Made by a program: the position numbers and the translations under genes
Part shown: in pieces, positions 43,499 to 52,513 of the stretch
How the letters are laid out: every line of letters begins with the position of its first letter
How positions within the stretch are numbered: the first letter of the stretch is position 1
Notes under the pieces: model-generated
The model's database searches: none
What the model was told of the DNA's origin: nothing
Seen by the model: the letters and a program-made list of their open reading frames with translations, nothing else
NCBI RefSeq assembly: GCF_014635665.1
Contig: NZ_BMDG01000013.1
Location: 106,847-170,846, forward strand
DNA: 64,000 nucleotides
Source of the DNA: Isoptericola cucumis
GTDB lineage: Bacteria; Actinomycetota; Actinomycetes; Actinomycetales; Cellulomonadaceae
Direction: 5' to 3'

Positions 43499-44770
43499 GT
43501 GATCGATCTCCGCCTCCTGCGCGACAACCCCGACGTCGTCCGCGCGAGCCAGCAGGCCCGCGGCGACGACCCCGCCCTCGTCGACGCGGCGCTCGACGCC
43601 GACGCCCGCCGCCGTTCGTCCCTCACGGACTACGAGACGCTGCGCGCCGAGCAGAAGGCGCTGGGCAAGCAGGTGGCGCAGGCCTCCGGCGACGAGAAGG
43701 CCGAGCTGCTGACGCGCACGAAGCACCTCGCGGAGCAGGTCAAGGCCCGCCAGTCCGACGCGGCCCAGGCCGAGCGCGAGGTCGACGGGCTGCTCTACCG
43801 CATCCCGAACGTCGTCGACGGCGCGCCCGCCGGCGGCGAGGAGGACTTCGAGGTGCTGCGACACGAGGGCACCATCCGCGACTTCGCCGCCGAGGGCTTC
43901 GCGCCCCGCGACCACCTCGAGCTCGGCGAGGGCCTGCGCGCCATCGACATGGCCCGGGGCGCGAAGGTGTCCGGCGCCCGGTTCTACTTCCTCACCGGGA
44001 TCGGCGCGCGGCTCGAGCTCGCGCTGCTGAACGCGGCCATGGACCAGGCGGTCGCCGCGGGCTTCACACCCATGATCACGCCGACGCTCGTCAAGCCGGA
44101 CACCATGCGCGGCACGGGCTTCCTCGGCAGCCACGCGGACGAGGTCTACCACCTGGAGAAGGACGACCAGTACCTGGTGGGCACGTCGGAGGTGGCGCTC
44201 GCGGGCTACCACGCCGACGAGATCATCGACCTCTCGGACGGACCCCGGCGGTACGCGGGCTGGAGCGCCTGCTACCGGCGCGAGGCGGGCTCGCACGGCA
44301 AGGACGTGCGCGGCATCATCCGCGTCCACCAGTTCCACAAGGTCGAGATGTTCAGCTACTGCCCTCCCGAGGAGGCGGCGGCCGAGCACCAGCGACTGCT
44401 GGCGTGGGAGGAGGCGATGCTCGCGAAGGTCGAGCTGCCGTACCGGGTGATCGACACCGCGGCGGGCGACCTGGGCACGTCGGCCGCGCGGAAGTTCGAC
44501 TGCGAGGCCTGGCTGCCCACGCAGGAGCGCTTCCTCGAGCTCACGTCGACGTCGAACTGCACCACGTTCCAGGCCCGCCGGCTGGCGGTGCGCGAGCGCA
44601 CGGCGGACGGCACCACCCGCCCCGTCGCGACGCTGAACGGCACGCTCGGCACCACGCGCTGGATCGTGGCGATCCTGGAGAACCACCAGCAGGCCGACAG
44701 CTCGGTGCGCGTCCCCGAGGGGCTGCGCCCGTACCTCGGCGGGCTCGAGGTGCTCGAGCCGGTCGCATGA
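43499..44770 (+). CDS. serS: Seryl-tRNA synthetase
   Basis: Charges tRNA(Ser) with serine. The 423-residue class II synthetase begins [14 protein letters not shown] and has the N-terminal antiparallel coiled coil (about 28-100) that grips the long variable arm of tRNA(Ser). The core follows with [34 protein letters not shown], motif 2 around [37 protein letters not shown] and motif 3 [17 protein letters not shown]. Two tRNA(Ser) genes lie 15-17 kb downstream. The start is GTG with a leaderless promoter. It overlaps the HAD gene by ATGA. Confidence 0.97.
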   Translation: MIDLRLLRDNPDVVRASQQARGDDPALVDAALDADARRRSSLTDYETLRAEQKALGKQVAQASGDEKAELLTRTKHLAEQVKARQSDAAQAEREVDGLLYRIPNVVDGAPAGGEEDFEVLRHEGTIRDFAAEGFAPRDHLELGEGLRAIDMARGAKVSGARFYFLTGIGARLELALLNAAMDQAVAAGFTPMITPTLVKPDTMRGTGFLGSHADEVYHLEKDDQYLVGTSEVALAGYHADEIIDLSDGPRRYAGWSACYRREAGSHGKDVRGIIRVHQFHKVEMFSYCPPEEAAAEHQRLLAWEEAMLAKVELPYRVIDTAAGDLGTSAARKFDCEAWLPTQERFLELTSTSNCTTFQARRLAVRERTADGTTRPVATLNGTLGTTRWIVAILENHQQADSSVRVPEGLRPYLGGLEVLEPVA

Positions 44771-45621
44771 GCAGCGCGGTCGAGCCCTCGGCGGCCGGGT
44801 CCCGGGTCGAGCCCGCGCCGGCCGGGCCGGCGGAGAGCCATCTCGTCGGCCTGGACATCGACGGCACGCTGCTGACGCACGACGGCGTGCTCTCCGCCGA
44901 CGTGCAGCACGCGGCGGCGGCGGCGCAGGCGTCCGGGCACCACGTGGTGCTCGCCTCGGGCCGGTCGCTCACCGCGATGACGCCCGTCGCCGAGCTGCTG
45001 GGCATCACGTCGGGCTGGATGGTGTGCTCCAACGGCGCGGTGACGGTGCGGCTCGACCCGGCCCTGCCGCGGGGCTGGGAGCTCGACCAGGTGCGCACGT
45101 TCGACCCCGAGCCGGCGTTGCGCCTGCTGCGCGACGAGCTGCCGGGTGCACGGTTCGCCGTCGAGGACATCGGGGTGGGCTTCCGGCTCAACGCCCTGTT
45201 CCCCGACGGCGAGCTGGACGGCGAGCACCAGGTCGTCGACTTCGACCAGCTCTGGGCGAGGGAGGTGACCCGCGTCATCGTCCGCAGCCCGGAGCACACG
45301 CCCGACCAGTTCAGCGCGATGGCGGCCCGGATCGGGCTGGACGACGTCACCTACGCGGTCGGGTGGACGGCGTGGATGGACGTCGCGCCCCGCGGCGTCA
45401 CGAAGGCGTCGGCGCTGGAGCGGCTGCGCGAGCGCCTCGGCGTCGACCCGGGTGCCACGGTCGCCGTCGGCGACGGGCACAACGACGTCGACATGCTGCG
45501 GTGGGCGGCGCGCGGCGTCGCGATGGGCCACGCGGACGACGTCGTGCGCGGCGCGGCCGACGAGGTCACCGGGAGCATCGACGAGGACGGCGCCGTCGCC
45601 GTCCTGCGCTCCCTGCCCTGA
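44767..45621 (+). CDS. HAD-superfamily hydrolase, Cof-type
   Basis: A 284-residue phosphatase. Motif I is [15 protein letters not shown] (nucleophile and acid aspartates), motif [10 protein letters not shown], the lysine of motif III is in [11 protein letters not shown], and motif IV is [18 protein letters not shown]2 cap lies between motifs II and III, typical of Cof/YbiV enzymes acting on sugar phosphates or nucleotides. The specific substrate is unknown. It is coupled to serS by a four-base overlap and the pair ends at a strong hairpin. Confidence 0.9.
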   Translation: MSSAVEPSAAGSRVEPAPAGPAESHLVGLDIDGTLLTHDGVLSADVQHAAAAAQASGHHVVLASGRSLTAMTPVAELLGITSGWMVCSNGAVTVRLDPALPRGWELDQVRTFDPEPALRLLRDELPGARFAVEDIGVGFRLNALFPDGELDGEHQVVDFDQLWAREVTRVIVRSPEHTPDQFSAMAARIGLDDVTYAVGWTAWMDVAPRGVTKASALERLRERLGVDPGATVAVGDGHNDVDMLRWAARGVAMGHADDVVRGAADEVTGSIDEDGAVAVLRSLP

Positions 45622-45636
45622 CCGCTCACTGTCCTG

Positions 45637-45676
45637 ACGGGTGCGGTGGTCCGGGGGCCCGCACCACCGCACCCGT
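45637..45676. terminator. Bidirectional hairpin between the HAD gene and map
   Basis: ACGGGTGCGGTGGT (45637-45650) pairs perfectly with ACCACCGCACCCGT (45663-45676) over a 12-base loop between convergent genes. There is no T-run. Confidence 0.65.
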
Positions 45677-45697
45677 GCGTGACGGGTCAGCGGCGTG

Positions 45698-46477
45698 TCA
45701 GCGGGCCGTGAGGACGAGCGGGCCGTCGGCGGTGATGGCGATGGTGTGCTCGCTGTGCGCGCCGCGGGAGCCGTCGGCGGACCGGAGCGTCCAGCCGTCG
45801 GGGTCGGTGTAGATCTCGTCCGTGGTCTCGAGGAACCAGGGCTCGACGGCGATGACGAGCCCGGGCCGCAGCGGGAACCCGCGCCCGGCGCGACCGTCGT
45901 TGGGGATGTGCGGGTCGCCGTGCATGGTGCGCCCGACGCCGTGGCCGCCGAAGTCGGTGTTGATCGAGTAGCCGGCGTCGCGCGCGACGGCGGCGATGGC
46001 GGCGGAGATGTCGCCGGTCTTCCTGCCGGGCTGCGCGGCGGCGATGCCGGCCGCCAGGGCCTCCTCGGTGGTGCGGATGAGCTTCGCGTCGCCCGCGGCA
46101 CGCTCCGGGGTCGGCGAGCCGCCGACGACGAAGGAGACCGCGGAGTCGGACACCCAGCCGTCGACGGACGCGGCGAAGTCGATGCTCAGCAGGTCGCCGT
46201 CGCGCAGGACGTAGTCGTGGGGCAGGCCGTGCAGGACCGCGTCGTTGACCGAGGTGCAGATGACCTTGCCGAACGGCATCGCGCCGAAGGACGGGTGGTA
46301 GTCGATGTAGCAGGACTCGGCGCCGCGGTCCTTGATCATCCGGTGGGCCAGCGCGTCCAGCTCGAGCAGGTTCACCCCGACGCCCGCGGCGTCGCGCACG
46401 GCGGTGAGCACGTCGGCGACGAAGCGTCCCGCGGGGCGCATCTCCTCGATCTCGCGCGGGCTCCTCAGCTCGATCAT
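45698..46477 (-). CDS. map: Methionine aminopeptidase, type I
   Basis: Removes the initiator methionine from new proteins. The 259-residue enzyme has the pita-bread fold ligands: CTSVNDAVLHGLP (histidine), LLSIDFAASVDGWVSDSA (two metal aspartates), GHGVGRTMHGDPHIPN (histidine), VIAVEPWFL and SEHTIAIT (glutamates). It lacks an SH3-binding N-terminal extension, so it corresponds to the short type Ia form. An AAGGA ribosome site supports ATG 46477. It stands alone, divergent from an ABC operon. Confidence 0.96.
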   Translation of the reverse strand: MIELRSPREIEEMRPAGRFVADVLTAVRDAAGVGVNLLELDALAHRMIKDRGAESCYIDYHPSFGAMPFGKVICTSVNDAVLHGLPHDYVLRDGDLLSIDFAASVDGWVSDSAVSFVVGGSPTPERAAGDAKLIRTTEEALAAGIAAAQPGRKTGDISAAIAAVARDAGYSINTDFGGHGVGRTMHGDPHIPNDGRAGRGFPLRPGLVIAVEPWFLETTDEIYTDPDGWTLRSADGSRGAHSEHTIAITADGPLVLTAR

Positions 46478-46705
46478 GGCGGTCCTTCCGGTGGCGTAGG
46501 GCGTGACAAGGGCGTTGCTGCTCCAAGGGTGTCACGGATCGTCATCGAGTCGTGACCATGAAACGAGTTGCCGGAACTTGCACCGGGGGGTCCAGGTGCG
46601 GTCGACTCTGGGAGGAGGAAGGATCCGTGCCATGGGGGCCATGGGTCCGACGGCTGACGCCCTGCCGGCGATCGGCCGGACCACGACGCAGTGGAGGAGC
46701 TTGGC

Positions 46706-48103
46706 ATGACCAGACGAACGACGGCCGCGCGGCGACGCGCGCTGGTGCTGGCAGCGGGCGGTGCGGGCCTCGCGCTCGTGCTCGCCGCGTGCAGCGACCC
46801 TGACGGCGAGGGCGGCGTCGCGGAGGAGGGCGGCGAGACGACCGCCTCCTCCGCGGAGATCGACTGCGCCGCCTACGACGAGTTCGGCGACCTCGAGGGC
46901 AAGACGGTCACCGTCTACACCTCGATCGTCGAGCCCGAGCAGAAGTCCCAGGAGGACTCCTACGACGCCTTCGAGGAGTGCACGGGCGTCACCGTCGAGT
47001 ACGAGGGGTCGCGCGAGTTCGAGGCGCAGCTCCAGGTGCGCATCAAGGCGGGCAACGCGCCCGACATCGCGTACCTGCCGCAGCCGGGCCTGCTCAACAC
47101 GATCGTCAACGACTACCCGGACGTCATCAAGCCCGCGCCCGACGCGACGGCGGCCAACGTGGACGAGTTCTTCAGCGAGACGTGGAAGGGCTACGGCACG
47201 GTCGACGACACGTTCTACGCGGCGCCCCTCGGCGCGAACGCCAAGTCGTTCGTCTGGTACTCGCCGCAGGCGTTCGCCGACGCGGGCTACGAGATCCCGC
47301 AGACGTGGACCGAGATGATGGACCTCACCGAGCAGATCCGCAGCGACACCGGCGGGCCCGTGTGGTGCGCCGGCGTCGAGTCCGGCGACGCCACCGGCTG
47401 GCCGGGCACGGACTTCATCGAGGACGTGGTGCTGCGCACCACGGACGGTGAGGCCTACGAGCAGTGGTACAGCCACGCCAAGCCGTTCAACGACCCGCAG
47501 TACGTCGAGGCGTGGGACGCGGCCGGCGAGATCCTCAAGAACCCGGACTTCGTGAACGCGGGCCTGGGCGGCGTGGACTCCATCGCCACCCAGTCGTGGA
47601 CGGACGCCGGCACGCCGATCCTCGACGGCACCTGCTGGATGCACCGCGCCGCGAACTTCTACCAGACGCAGTGGCCGGAGGGCACGGAGGTCTCCGAGGA
47701 CGGCGACGTCTTCGCCTTCTACCTGCCCACCGACCAGACCGACGTCAAGCCGATGCTCGTGGGCGGCGAGTTCGTCGCCGCGTTCGCCGACCGGCCCGAG
47801 GTGCAGGCCTTCCAGACCTACCTCTCGAGCGCGGACTGGGCCAACCAGAAGGCGCTCAACACGCCCGACGGCGGCTGGGTGAGCGCGAACAGCGGGCTGG
47901 ACCCGGAGAACCTGTCGACGGAGTTCGACAAGTTCGTCGTGGAGCAGCTCAACGACCCGAACTCCTACCAGGCGTTCGACGGCTCGGACCTGATGCCCGG
48001 CGAGGTCGGTGCCGGCTCGTTCTGGACCGCCATCGTCAACTGGCTGACGGGAGCCACGACCGAAGAGGTCACCACGCAGGTCGAGAACAACTGGCCGAAG
48101 TGA
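46706..48103 (+). CDS. Alpha-glucoside-type ABC substrate-binding lipoprotein (AglE-like)
   Basis: A 465-residue extracellular sugar-binding lipoprotein. The signal ends LALVLAACS with the lipid cysteine near residue 29. The mature chain has VTVYTSIVEPEQKSQ, GVTVEYEGSREFEAQLQVRI, GNAPDIAYLPQPGLL and WPGTDFIEDVVLR, which match the AglE class of alpha-glucoside binding proteins. The GGAGG six bases upstream sets ATG 46706, not GTG 46691. It leads a three-gene operon; a 17-bp hairpin follows it before the permease genes. Substrate class is inferred. Confidence 0.9.
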   Translation: MTRRTTAARRRALVLAAGGAGLALVLAACSDPDGEGGVAEEGGETTASSAEIDCAAYDEFGDLEGKTVTVYTSIVEPEQKSQEDSYDAFEECTGVTVEYEGSREFEAQLQVRIKAGNAPDIAYLPQPGLLNTIVNDYPDVIKPAPDATAANVDEFFSETWKGYGTVDDTFYAAPLGANAKSFVWYSPQAFADAGYEIPQTWTEMMDLTEQIRSDTGGPVWCAGVESGDATGWPGTDFIEDVVLRTTDGEAYEQWYSHAKPFNDPQYVEAWDAAGEILKNPDFVNAGLGGVDSIATQSWTDAGTPILDGTCWMHRAANFYQTQWPEGTEVSEDGDVFAFYLPTDQTDVKPMLVGGEFVAAFADRPEVQAFQTYLSSADWANQKALNTPDGGWVSANSGLDPENLSTEFDKFVVEQLNDPNSYQAFDGSDLMPGEVGAGSFWTAIVNWLTGATTEEVTTQVENNWPK

Positions 48104-48108
48104 CGCGA

Positions 48109-48161
48109 CAGGTCCGTCCGGGCGCCCCGAGCCACGCGGCCGGCGCGCCCGGACGGACCTG
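48109..48161 (+). terminator. 17-bp intra-operon hairpin after the binding-protein gene
   Basis: Arms 48109-48125 and 48145-48161 pair perfectly over 17 bases with a 19-base loop, between the binding-protein stop and the permease start. It probably stabilises the upstream message or partly terminates, giving more binding protein than permease. Confidence 0.6.
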
Positions 48162-48192
48162 AGGTGTTCCTGACTCTCGGAGGAGGTCGTCG

Positions 48193-49182
48193 ATGACCTG
48201 GTTGCTGGAACCCGGCAGCGCGGTCGAGAAGTTCGCGGTGATGCTCGTCGCGGTCGCCGTGTTCGTCGTGGTGATGGGCGTGATCCTGTTCGCCGTGGAC
48301 CGTCCCAAGCGGGTCCCCGCGTGGGTGGTCGCCCTCGGGTTCGTGGGTGTGCCGCTCGCGTTCCTCGCGTACGGCCTGGTGCGGCCCGGGCTGATCACGC
48401 TGTGGCAGTCCTTCTTCGACCGCACCGGCTCGGAGTTCATCGGCTTCGACAACTACCTGCGGGCGTTCACCGAGGGGCAGTTCCAGAAGGTCCTGCTCGT
48501 CACCGCGGCGTGGGTGATCCTCGCCCCGCTGCTGAGCACGATCATCGGCCTGGCGTACGCCGTGCTGGTCGACCGCACCCGCTTCGAGAAGCTCGCCAAG
48601 GCGCTCGTCTTCGTGCCGATGGCGATCTCGATGGTGGGCGCGTCGATCATCTGGAAGTTCGTCTACGAGTTCCGCCCCGACCAGCCGGGCGTCAACCAGA
48701 TCGGCCTGCTCAACCAGCTGCTGGTGTGGCTGGGCATCCCACCCCAGCAGTTCCTCATCGGGCAGCCCTGGAACTCCGGGTTCCTCATCGTGGTGATGAT
48801 CTGGATCCAGACCGGGTTCGCGATGACGGTGCTGTCGGCGGCGATCAAGGCGATCCCGGACGACATCACGGAGGCGGCCCGCCTCGACGGGCTGCACGGC
48901 TTCGGGATGTTCCGCTACATCACGGTGCCCAGCATCCGGCCCGCACTGGTCGTCGTCCTCACGACGATCGCGATGGGCACGCTCAAGGCGTTCGACATCG
49001 TGCGGACGATGACAGGCGGTCAGTTCGGCACCCAGGTGGTGGCCAACGAGTTCTACACGCAGGCGTTCCGCCAGGGGAACCAGGGGCTGGCGGCGGCGCT
49101 CGCCGTGGTCCTGTTCGTGCTGGTGATCCCGATCATCGCGTACAACGTGCGGCAGATGCGCAAGTCGGAGGAGATCCGATGA
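48193..49182 (+). CDS. Sugar ABC transporter permease (AglF/MalF-like)
   Basis: A 329-residue permease with eight predicted helices: two N-terminal ones (FAVMLVAVAVFVVVMGVILF and WVVALGFVGVPLAFLAYGLV) precede the six-helix MalF core. The EAA loop is DDITEAARLDGLHGFGMFRY. The two extra helices are typical of the AglF branch. ATG follows AGGAGG. The stop overlaps the next permease start (ATGA). No ATPase gene accompanies the operon. Confidence 0.9.
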   Translation: MTWLLEPGSAVEKFAVMLVAVAVFVVVMGVILFAVDRPKRVPAWVVALGFVGVPLAFLAYGLVRPGLITLWQSFFDRTGSEFIGFDNYLRAFTEGQFQKVLLVTAAWVILAPLLSTIIGLAYAVLVDRTRFEKLAKALVFVPMAISMVGASIIWKFVYEFRPDQPGVNQIGLLNQLLVWLGIPPQQFLIGQPWNSGFLIVVMIWIQTGFAMTVLSAAIKAIPDDITEAARLDGLHGFGMFRYITVPSIRPALVVVLTTIAMGTLKAFDIVRTMTGGQFGTQVVANEFYTQAFRQGNQGLAAALAVVLFVLVIPIIAYNVRQMRKSEEIR

Positions 49183-50126
49183 CCACCACCCCCACCCCGG
49201 GCCAGTCCGTCGCGGGTACGGCGGTCGACGACGACGCCCGCGGTGCACCGCGCAAGCTCTCCCGGCTCGAGAAGCGCGCCATCGCCACCAAGGGGCGGCT
49301 GAGCTCGCCGTGGGCGTCCGGCGTCGCGATCGTCATCGCCCTCCTGTGGACGATCCCGTCCATCGGCCTGTTCGTGACGTCGTTCCGGCCCGAGAGCGAC
49401 ATCCGGCGCAGCGGCTGGTGGACGGTCTTCACCGGCAACGCCGAGTTCACGATGGACAACTACAACGAGGCGCTGTACGGGAACAGCAACGACCTGTCGA
49501 CGTTCTTCGTCAACTCGTTCGTCATCACCATCCCGGGCGTGCTCATCCCGATCACGCTGGCGCTGCTCGCGGCGTACGCGTTCGCCTGGATCAAGTTCCC
49601 CGGGCGCAACTTCCTGTTCGTCGCCGTGTTCTCGCTGCAGGTGGTGCCGCTGCAGGTGGCGCTCGTCCCGCTGCTGTCGGACTACGTCGACGCCGGCGTG
49701 AACGGCACCTTCTGGACCGTCTGGTTGTCGCACTCGATCTTCGCGCTGCCGCTGGCGATCTTCCTGCTGCACAACTTCATGAAGGACATCCCGCCGTCGC
49801 TGGTCGAGGCCGCGCGCGTCGACGGCGCCGGGCACGTGAAGATCTTCTTCCGGGTGCTCTTCCCGCTGCTGGTGCCGGCGATCGCGTCGTTCGGGATCTT
49901 CCAGTTCCTGTGGGTGTGGAACGACCTGCTCGTCGGCCTGACCTTCACCGACACCCCGTACCGGCCCCTGACGGTGGCCGTGGCGGAGATGGCCGGCTCG
50001 CGCGGCGGCGACTGGCACATCCTCACCGCCGGCGCGTTCATCTCGATGATCGTGCCGCTGATCGTGTTCATCGCGCTGCAGCGCTACTTCGTGCGCGGCA
50101 TGCTCGCCGGCGCGGTCAAGGGCTGA
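49179..50126 (+). CDS. Sugar ABC transporter permease (AglG/MalG-like)
   Basis: A 315-residue permease with a ~45-residue basic cytosolic lead and six helices. The EAA loop is PPSLVEAARVDGAGHVKIFF, and the protein ends RYFVRGMLAGAVKG, the MalG-class finish. The region MAGSRGGDWHILTAGAF is characteristic of AglG relatives. It forms a heterodimer with the preceding permease. The gene ends 53 bases before a strong hairpin shared with the convergent DUF805 gene. Confidence 0.9.
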   Translation: MTTTPTPGQSVAGTAVDDDARGAPRKLSRLEKRAIATKGRLSSPWASGVAIVIALLWTIPSIGLFVTSFRPESDIRRSGWWTVFTGNAEFTMDNYNEALYGNSNDLSTFFVNSFVITIPGVLIPITLALLAAYAFAWIKFPGRNFLFVAVFSLQVVPLQVALVPLLSDYVDAGVNGTFWTVWLSHSIFALPLAIFLLHNFMKDIPPSLVEAARVDGAGHVKIFFRVLFPLLVPAIASFGIFQFLWVWNDLLVGLTFTDTPYRPLTVAVAEMAGSRGGDWHILTAGAFISMIVPLIVFIALQRYFVRGMLAGAVKG

Positions 50127-50179
50127 GCCCGGCGCACGAGCCGACGCGAGCCGACCATGCGCCGAGCACGCGCCGAGAC

Positions 50180-50220
50180 GACGACGGCGGCCCGGGCACG
50201 CTGCCCGGGCCGCCGTCGTC
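50180..50220. terminator. 19-bp perfect hairpin, bidirectional
   Basis: GACGACGGCGGCCCGGGCA at 50180-50198 pairs exactly with 50202-50220 over a three-base loop, between convergent permease and DUF805 genes. There is no T-run. The outer arm resembles the cvn terminator at 59179. Confidence 0.75.
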
Positions 50221-50235
50221 GAGCGGGGTGGTGCG

Positions 50236-50676
50236 TCAGACCGCCGGCTGCGGCGCGGGGACGGCGGGGGCGTCCACGGCCTTGGGGCTGGGCCCGAAGC
50301 GGTTCGGCCCAGGCGTGCCGTCGGACGCCATGAAGACCAGCATGATGATCGGGCCCGCGACCGGGATGAGCCCCATGAACCAGAAGAACCCGGACTTGTC
50401 CTGGTCGTGGAGGCGGCGGACCGTCACGGCGAGCGTCGGCAGGACGAGCGCCAGCATGACCAGGGAGAAGATGCCGTAGGCGACGGAGGCGCCGGCGCCG
50501 TAGGTCATCGTCTCGGGGTCGACCGACTGGGCCATGACGATGCCCAGCGGGATCAGCAGCACGATCTCGAGGATCAGGAAGGACAGGGCCCAGAACCAGT
50601 ACTCGGAGCGGCGCGCGCGCCCCGAGAACGAGGCGTACTGGGACAGGACGGACTTGACTGCGTCCGGGAGTGACAT
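50236..50676 (-). CDS. DUF805 membrane protein
   Basis: A 146-residue integral membrane protein of unknown function. DUF805 hallmarks are YASFSGRARRSEYWFW near the N-terminus and TVRRLHDQDKSGFFWFM in the third helix region, with four hydrophobic helices. The C-terminal ~30 residues are Pro/Ala-rich and cytosolic. It has no operon partner: the ABC operon converges on it and EamA diverges from it. Confidence 0.88.
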   Translation of the reverse strand: MSLPDAVKSVLSQYASFSGRARRSEYWFWALSFLILEIVLLIPLGIVMAQSVDPETMTYGAGASVAYGIFSLVMLALVLPTLAVTVRRLHDQDKSGFFWFMGLIPVAGPIIMLVFMASDGTPGPNRFGPSPKAVDAPAVPAPQPAV

Positions 50677-50867
50677 CGGGTGGCTACCTCATCGGTCGAG
50701 ACGTCGGCGACGTCGCAGGGTGGCGCCGGTCGGCGCCGCGCCAGAGCGTAGGGCCTCCGGCACATGGCGTCCAGGATCCCATCACACTTCCTTCATGTTT
50801 TTCCCAGGCGTCCGTGAGGGCCGACCCTCGGCCCGGACGCTGGGGCGACGCCCCGGCGCAGCGCCCG

Positions 50868-50873
50868 TATGCT
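50868..50873 (+). promoter_or_regulatory. -10 box of the EamA gene (leaderless)
   Basis: TATGCT ends six bases before GTG 50880. Confidence 0.5.
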
Positions 50874-50879
50874 CCCGTG

Positions 50880-51752
50880 GTGCCGATCCCCACCGCTCGC
50901 CCCGCCACGGGCCTGGACCGGGTCCCGGCTCCGGCCCTGTTCGTCGTCTCCGGGCTCACGCAGTACGCCGGCGCGGCCGTCGCGGTCGGGCTGTTCGCGC
51001 AGCTGGGGGCCCCGGCGGTGGGCTGGTGGCGCATCGTGCTCGCCGCGGTCGTGCTCCTGGCGTGGCGCCGGCCCTGGCGCCGCCGGCCGGGGCGCCGCGA
51101 GCTCGTCGGCGCGGGGATGTTCGGTGTCGTCCTCGCCGCGATGAACATCGCCTTCTACATCGCCATCGGTCATCTGCCGCTGGGGGTCGTCGTCGCGATG
51201 GAGTTCCTCGGCCCGGTGGTGGTCGCGGCCGTCACCGGCCGCGGCTGGCGCGAGCGGGCGGCCATCCTCGTCGCGGGCGGCGGCGTCGTCCTCCTCGCCG
51301 GGGTCACGCTCGACTCCGGCCTGCCGCGCGAGGACGTGCTGATCGGGCTCGCGGCGGCACTCGCCGCCGCGGCCTTCTGGGCCGGCTACGTCGTGCTCGG
51401 CAAGCGGGTCGCCGGGGCGGGCTCCGGCGTCGACGGGCTCGCGGTGGGCATGGCCGTGGGGGCGCTCGTCTTCGCACCGTTCTTCGGCGCCTCGGTGCCG
51501 GAGGTCGTCGTCGACCCGGGCCTGCTGCTGTTCCTGCTGGTCGTCGCCGTCTGCTCGTCGGTGGTGCCCTACGTGCTCGACCAGGTGGTGCTGCGCCGGC
51601 TGGGGACGGCGACGTTCGCGGTCCTCCTCGCGCTGCTGCCCGCCACGGCCGCCGTCGTCGGCGCGGTCGTCCTGCGCCAGCTGCCGACCTGGCCCGAGAT
51701 CGTCGGGCTGGCGCTGGTCTCGGGCGCGATCGTGATGACGGCGCGGACCTGA
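50880..51752 (+). CDS. EamA-family (DMT) metabolite exporter, RhtA-like
   Basis: A 290-residue transporter with ten hydrophobic helices in two EamA repeats. The first repeat has GLTQYAGAAVAVGLFAQLG and MNIAFYIAIGHLPLGVVVAM, and the second FWAGYVVLGKRVAGAG and AVCSSVVPYVLDQVVLRRLG. These match the RhtA branch exporting threonine/homoserine and related compounds. Substrate is uncertain. GTG 50880 is chosen from the leaderless -10 spacing; GTG 50877 is adjacent and possible. Confidence 0.87.
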   Translation: MPIPTARPATGLDRVPAPALFVVSGLTQYAGAAVAVGLFAQLGAPAVGWWRIVLAAVVLLAWRRPWRRRPGRRELVGAGMFGVVLAAMNIAFYIAIGHLPLGVVVAMEFLGPVVVAAVTGRGWRERAAILVAGGGVVLLAGVTLDSGLPREDVLIGLAAALAAAAFWAGYVVLGKRVAGAGSGVDGLAVGMAVGALVFAPFFGASVPEVVVDPGLLLFLLVVAVCSSVVPYVLDQVVLRRLGTATFAVLLALLPATAAVVGAVVLRQLPTWPEIVGLALVSGAIVMTART

Positions 51753-51780
51753 TCGTCCGGCCTCGGCCGGTCGTGCGGGG

Positions 51781-52434
51781 CTACAGGTACTGACCCGGTG
51801 ACGGGCGGCCGTCCTCGGGCCGCTCGTGCCCGTGGCCCGACGGCGGGCCGCCCTGCCCGCCCGGGCCGCCCGGCCCGAAGGGCGCCGGGTGCGCGCCCGG
51901 GGGCAGGGCGCGGCGCATCTGCGACAGCTGGGCCTGGGCGGCCATCTGCTGGGCGACCAGCGCGGTCTGGATCCCGTGGAAGAGGCCCTCGAGCCACCCC
52001 ACGAGCTGCGCCTGCGCGACCCGGAGCTCCGCGTCCGAGGGGGCGGCGTCGTCGGAGAACGGGAGCGCGATGCGGTGCAGCTCCTCGACGAGGTCGGGGG
52101 AGAGGCCGTCCTCGAGCTCTGCGAGGGACCGCTCGTGGATCTCGGCCAGCCGCGTGCGGGCCGCGTCGTCGAGCGGGGCGTCCCGGACCTCGTCGAGCAG
52201 CCGCTTGATCATGGCACCGATGCGCATGACCTTGGCCGGCTCCTCGATCCGCGAGGTCTCCTCGCCCGGCTCGTCGTCCGGCTCCCCGTGCGGCAGGTCG
52301 TCCGGCCGGGGCTCGTCCGCGGCGGCCGTGCCGCGACGCGCCGGGGCGTCGCTCCCGTCGGGCAGCACCACGCGCGGGCCTCCCGTCGGGCTCGTCGTCT
52401 CGTCGCTGCGGTCGTTCGGGTCGCTGCCGCTCAT
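51781..52434 (-). CDS. bpa: Bacterial proteasome activator Bpa (PafE)
   Basis: Forms an ATP-independent ring that opens the 20S proteasome gate for unfolded substrates. The 217-residue protein has a disordered acidic N-terminus and a four-helix core (about 60-175, with KVMRIGAMIKRLLDEVRDAP and VGWLEGLFHGIQTALVAQQM). A Pro/Gly-rich tail ends in the GQYL gate-opening motif at the extreme C-terminus. ATG 52434 has GGAGG at -6. It indicates that the organism encodes a 20S proteasome elsewhere. Confidence 0.93.
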   Translation of the reverse strand: MSGSDPNDRSDETTSPTGGPRVVLPDGSDAPARRGTAAADEPRPDDLPHGEPDDEPGEETSRIEEPAKVMRIGAMIKRLLDEVRDAPLDDAARTRLAEIHERSLAELEDGLSPDLVEELHRIALPFSDDAAPSDAELRVAQAQLVGWLEGLFHGIQTALVAQQMAAQAQLSQMRRALPPGAHPAPFGPGGPGGQGGPPSGHGHERPEDGRPSPGQYL

Positions 52435-52513
52435 GCCTCCCAGTCTGGCCCAGAGGGCCGCCACCGGCGACGGCGGGCGTCGCCGGTGGCGACCCGCCTG
52501 GACGGCGTCGAGG

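Noticed and set aside
45695..46555. Rightward frame opposite map
   Set aside because: Antisense to a clear methionine aminopeptidase and low-complexity.
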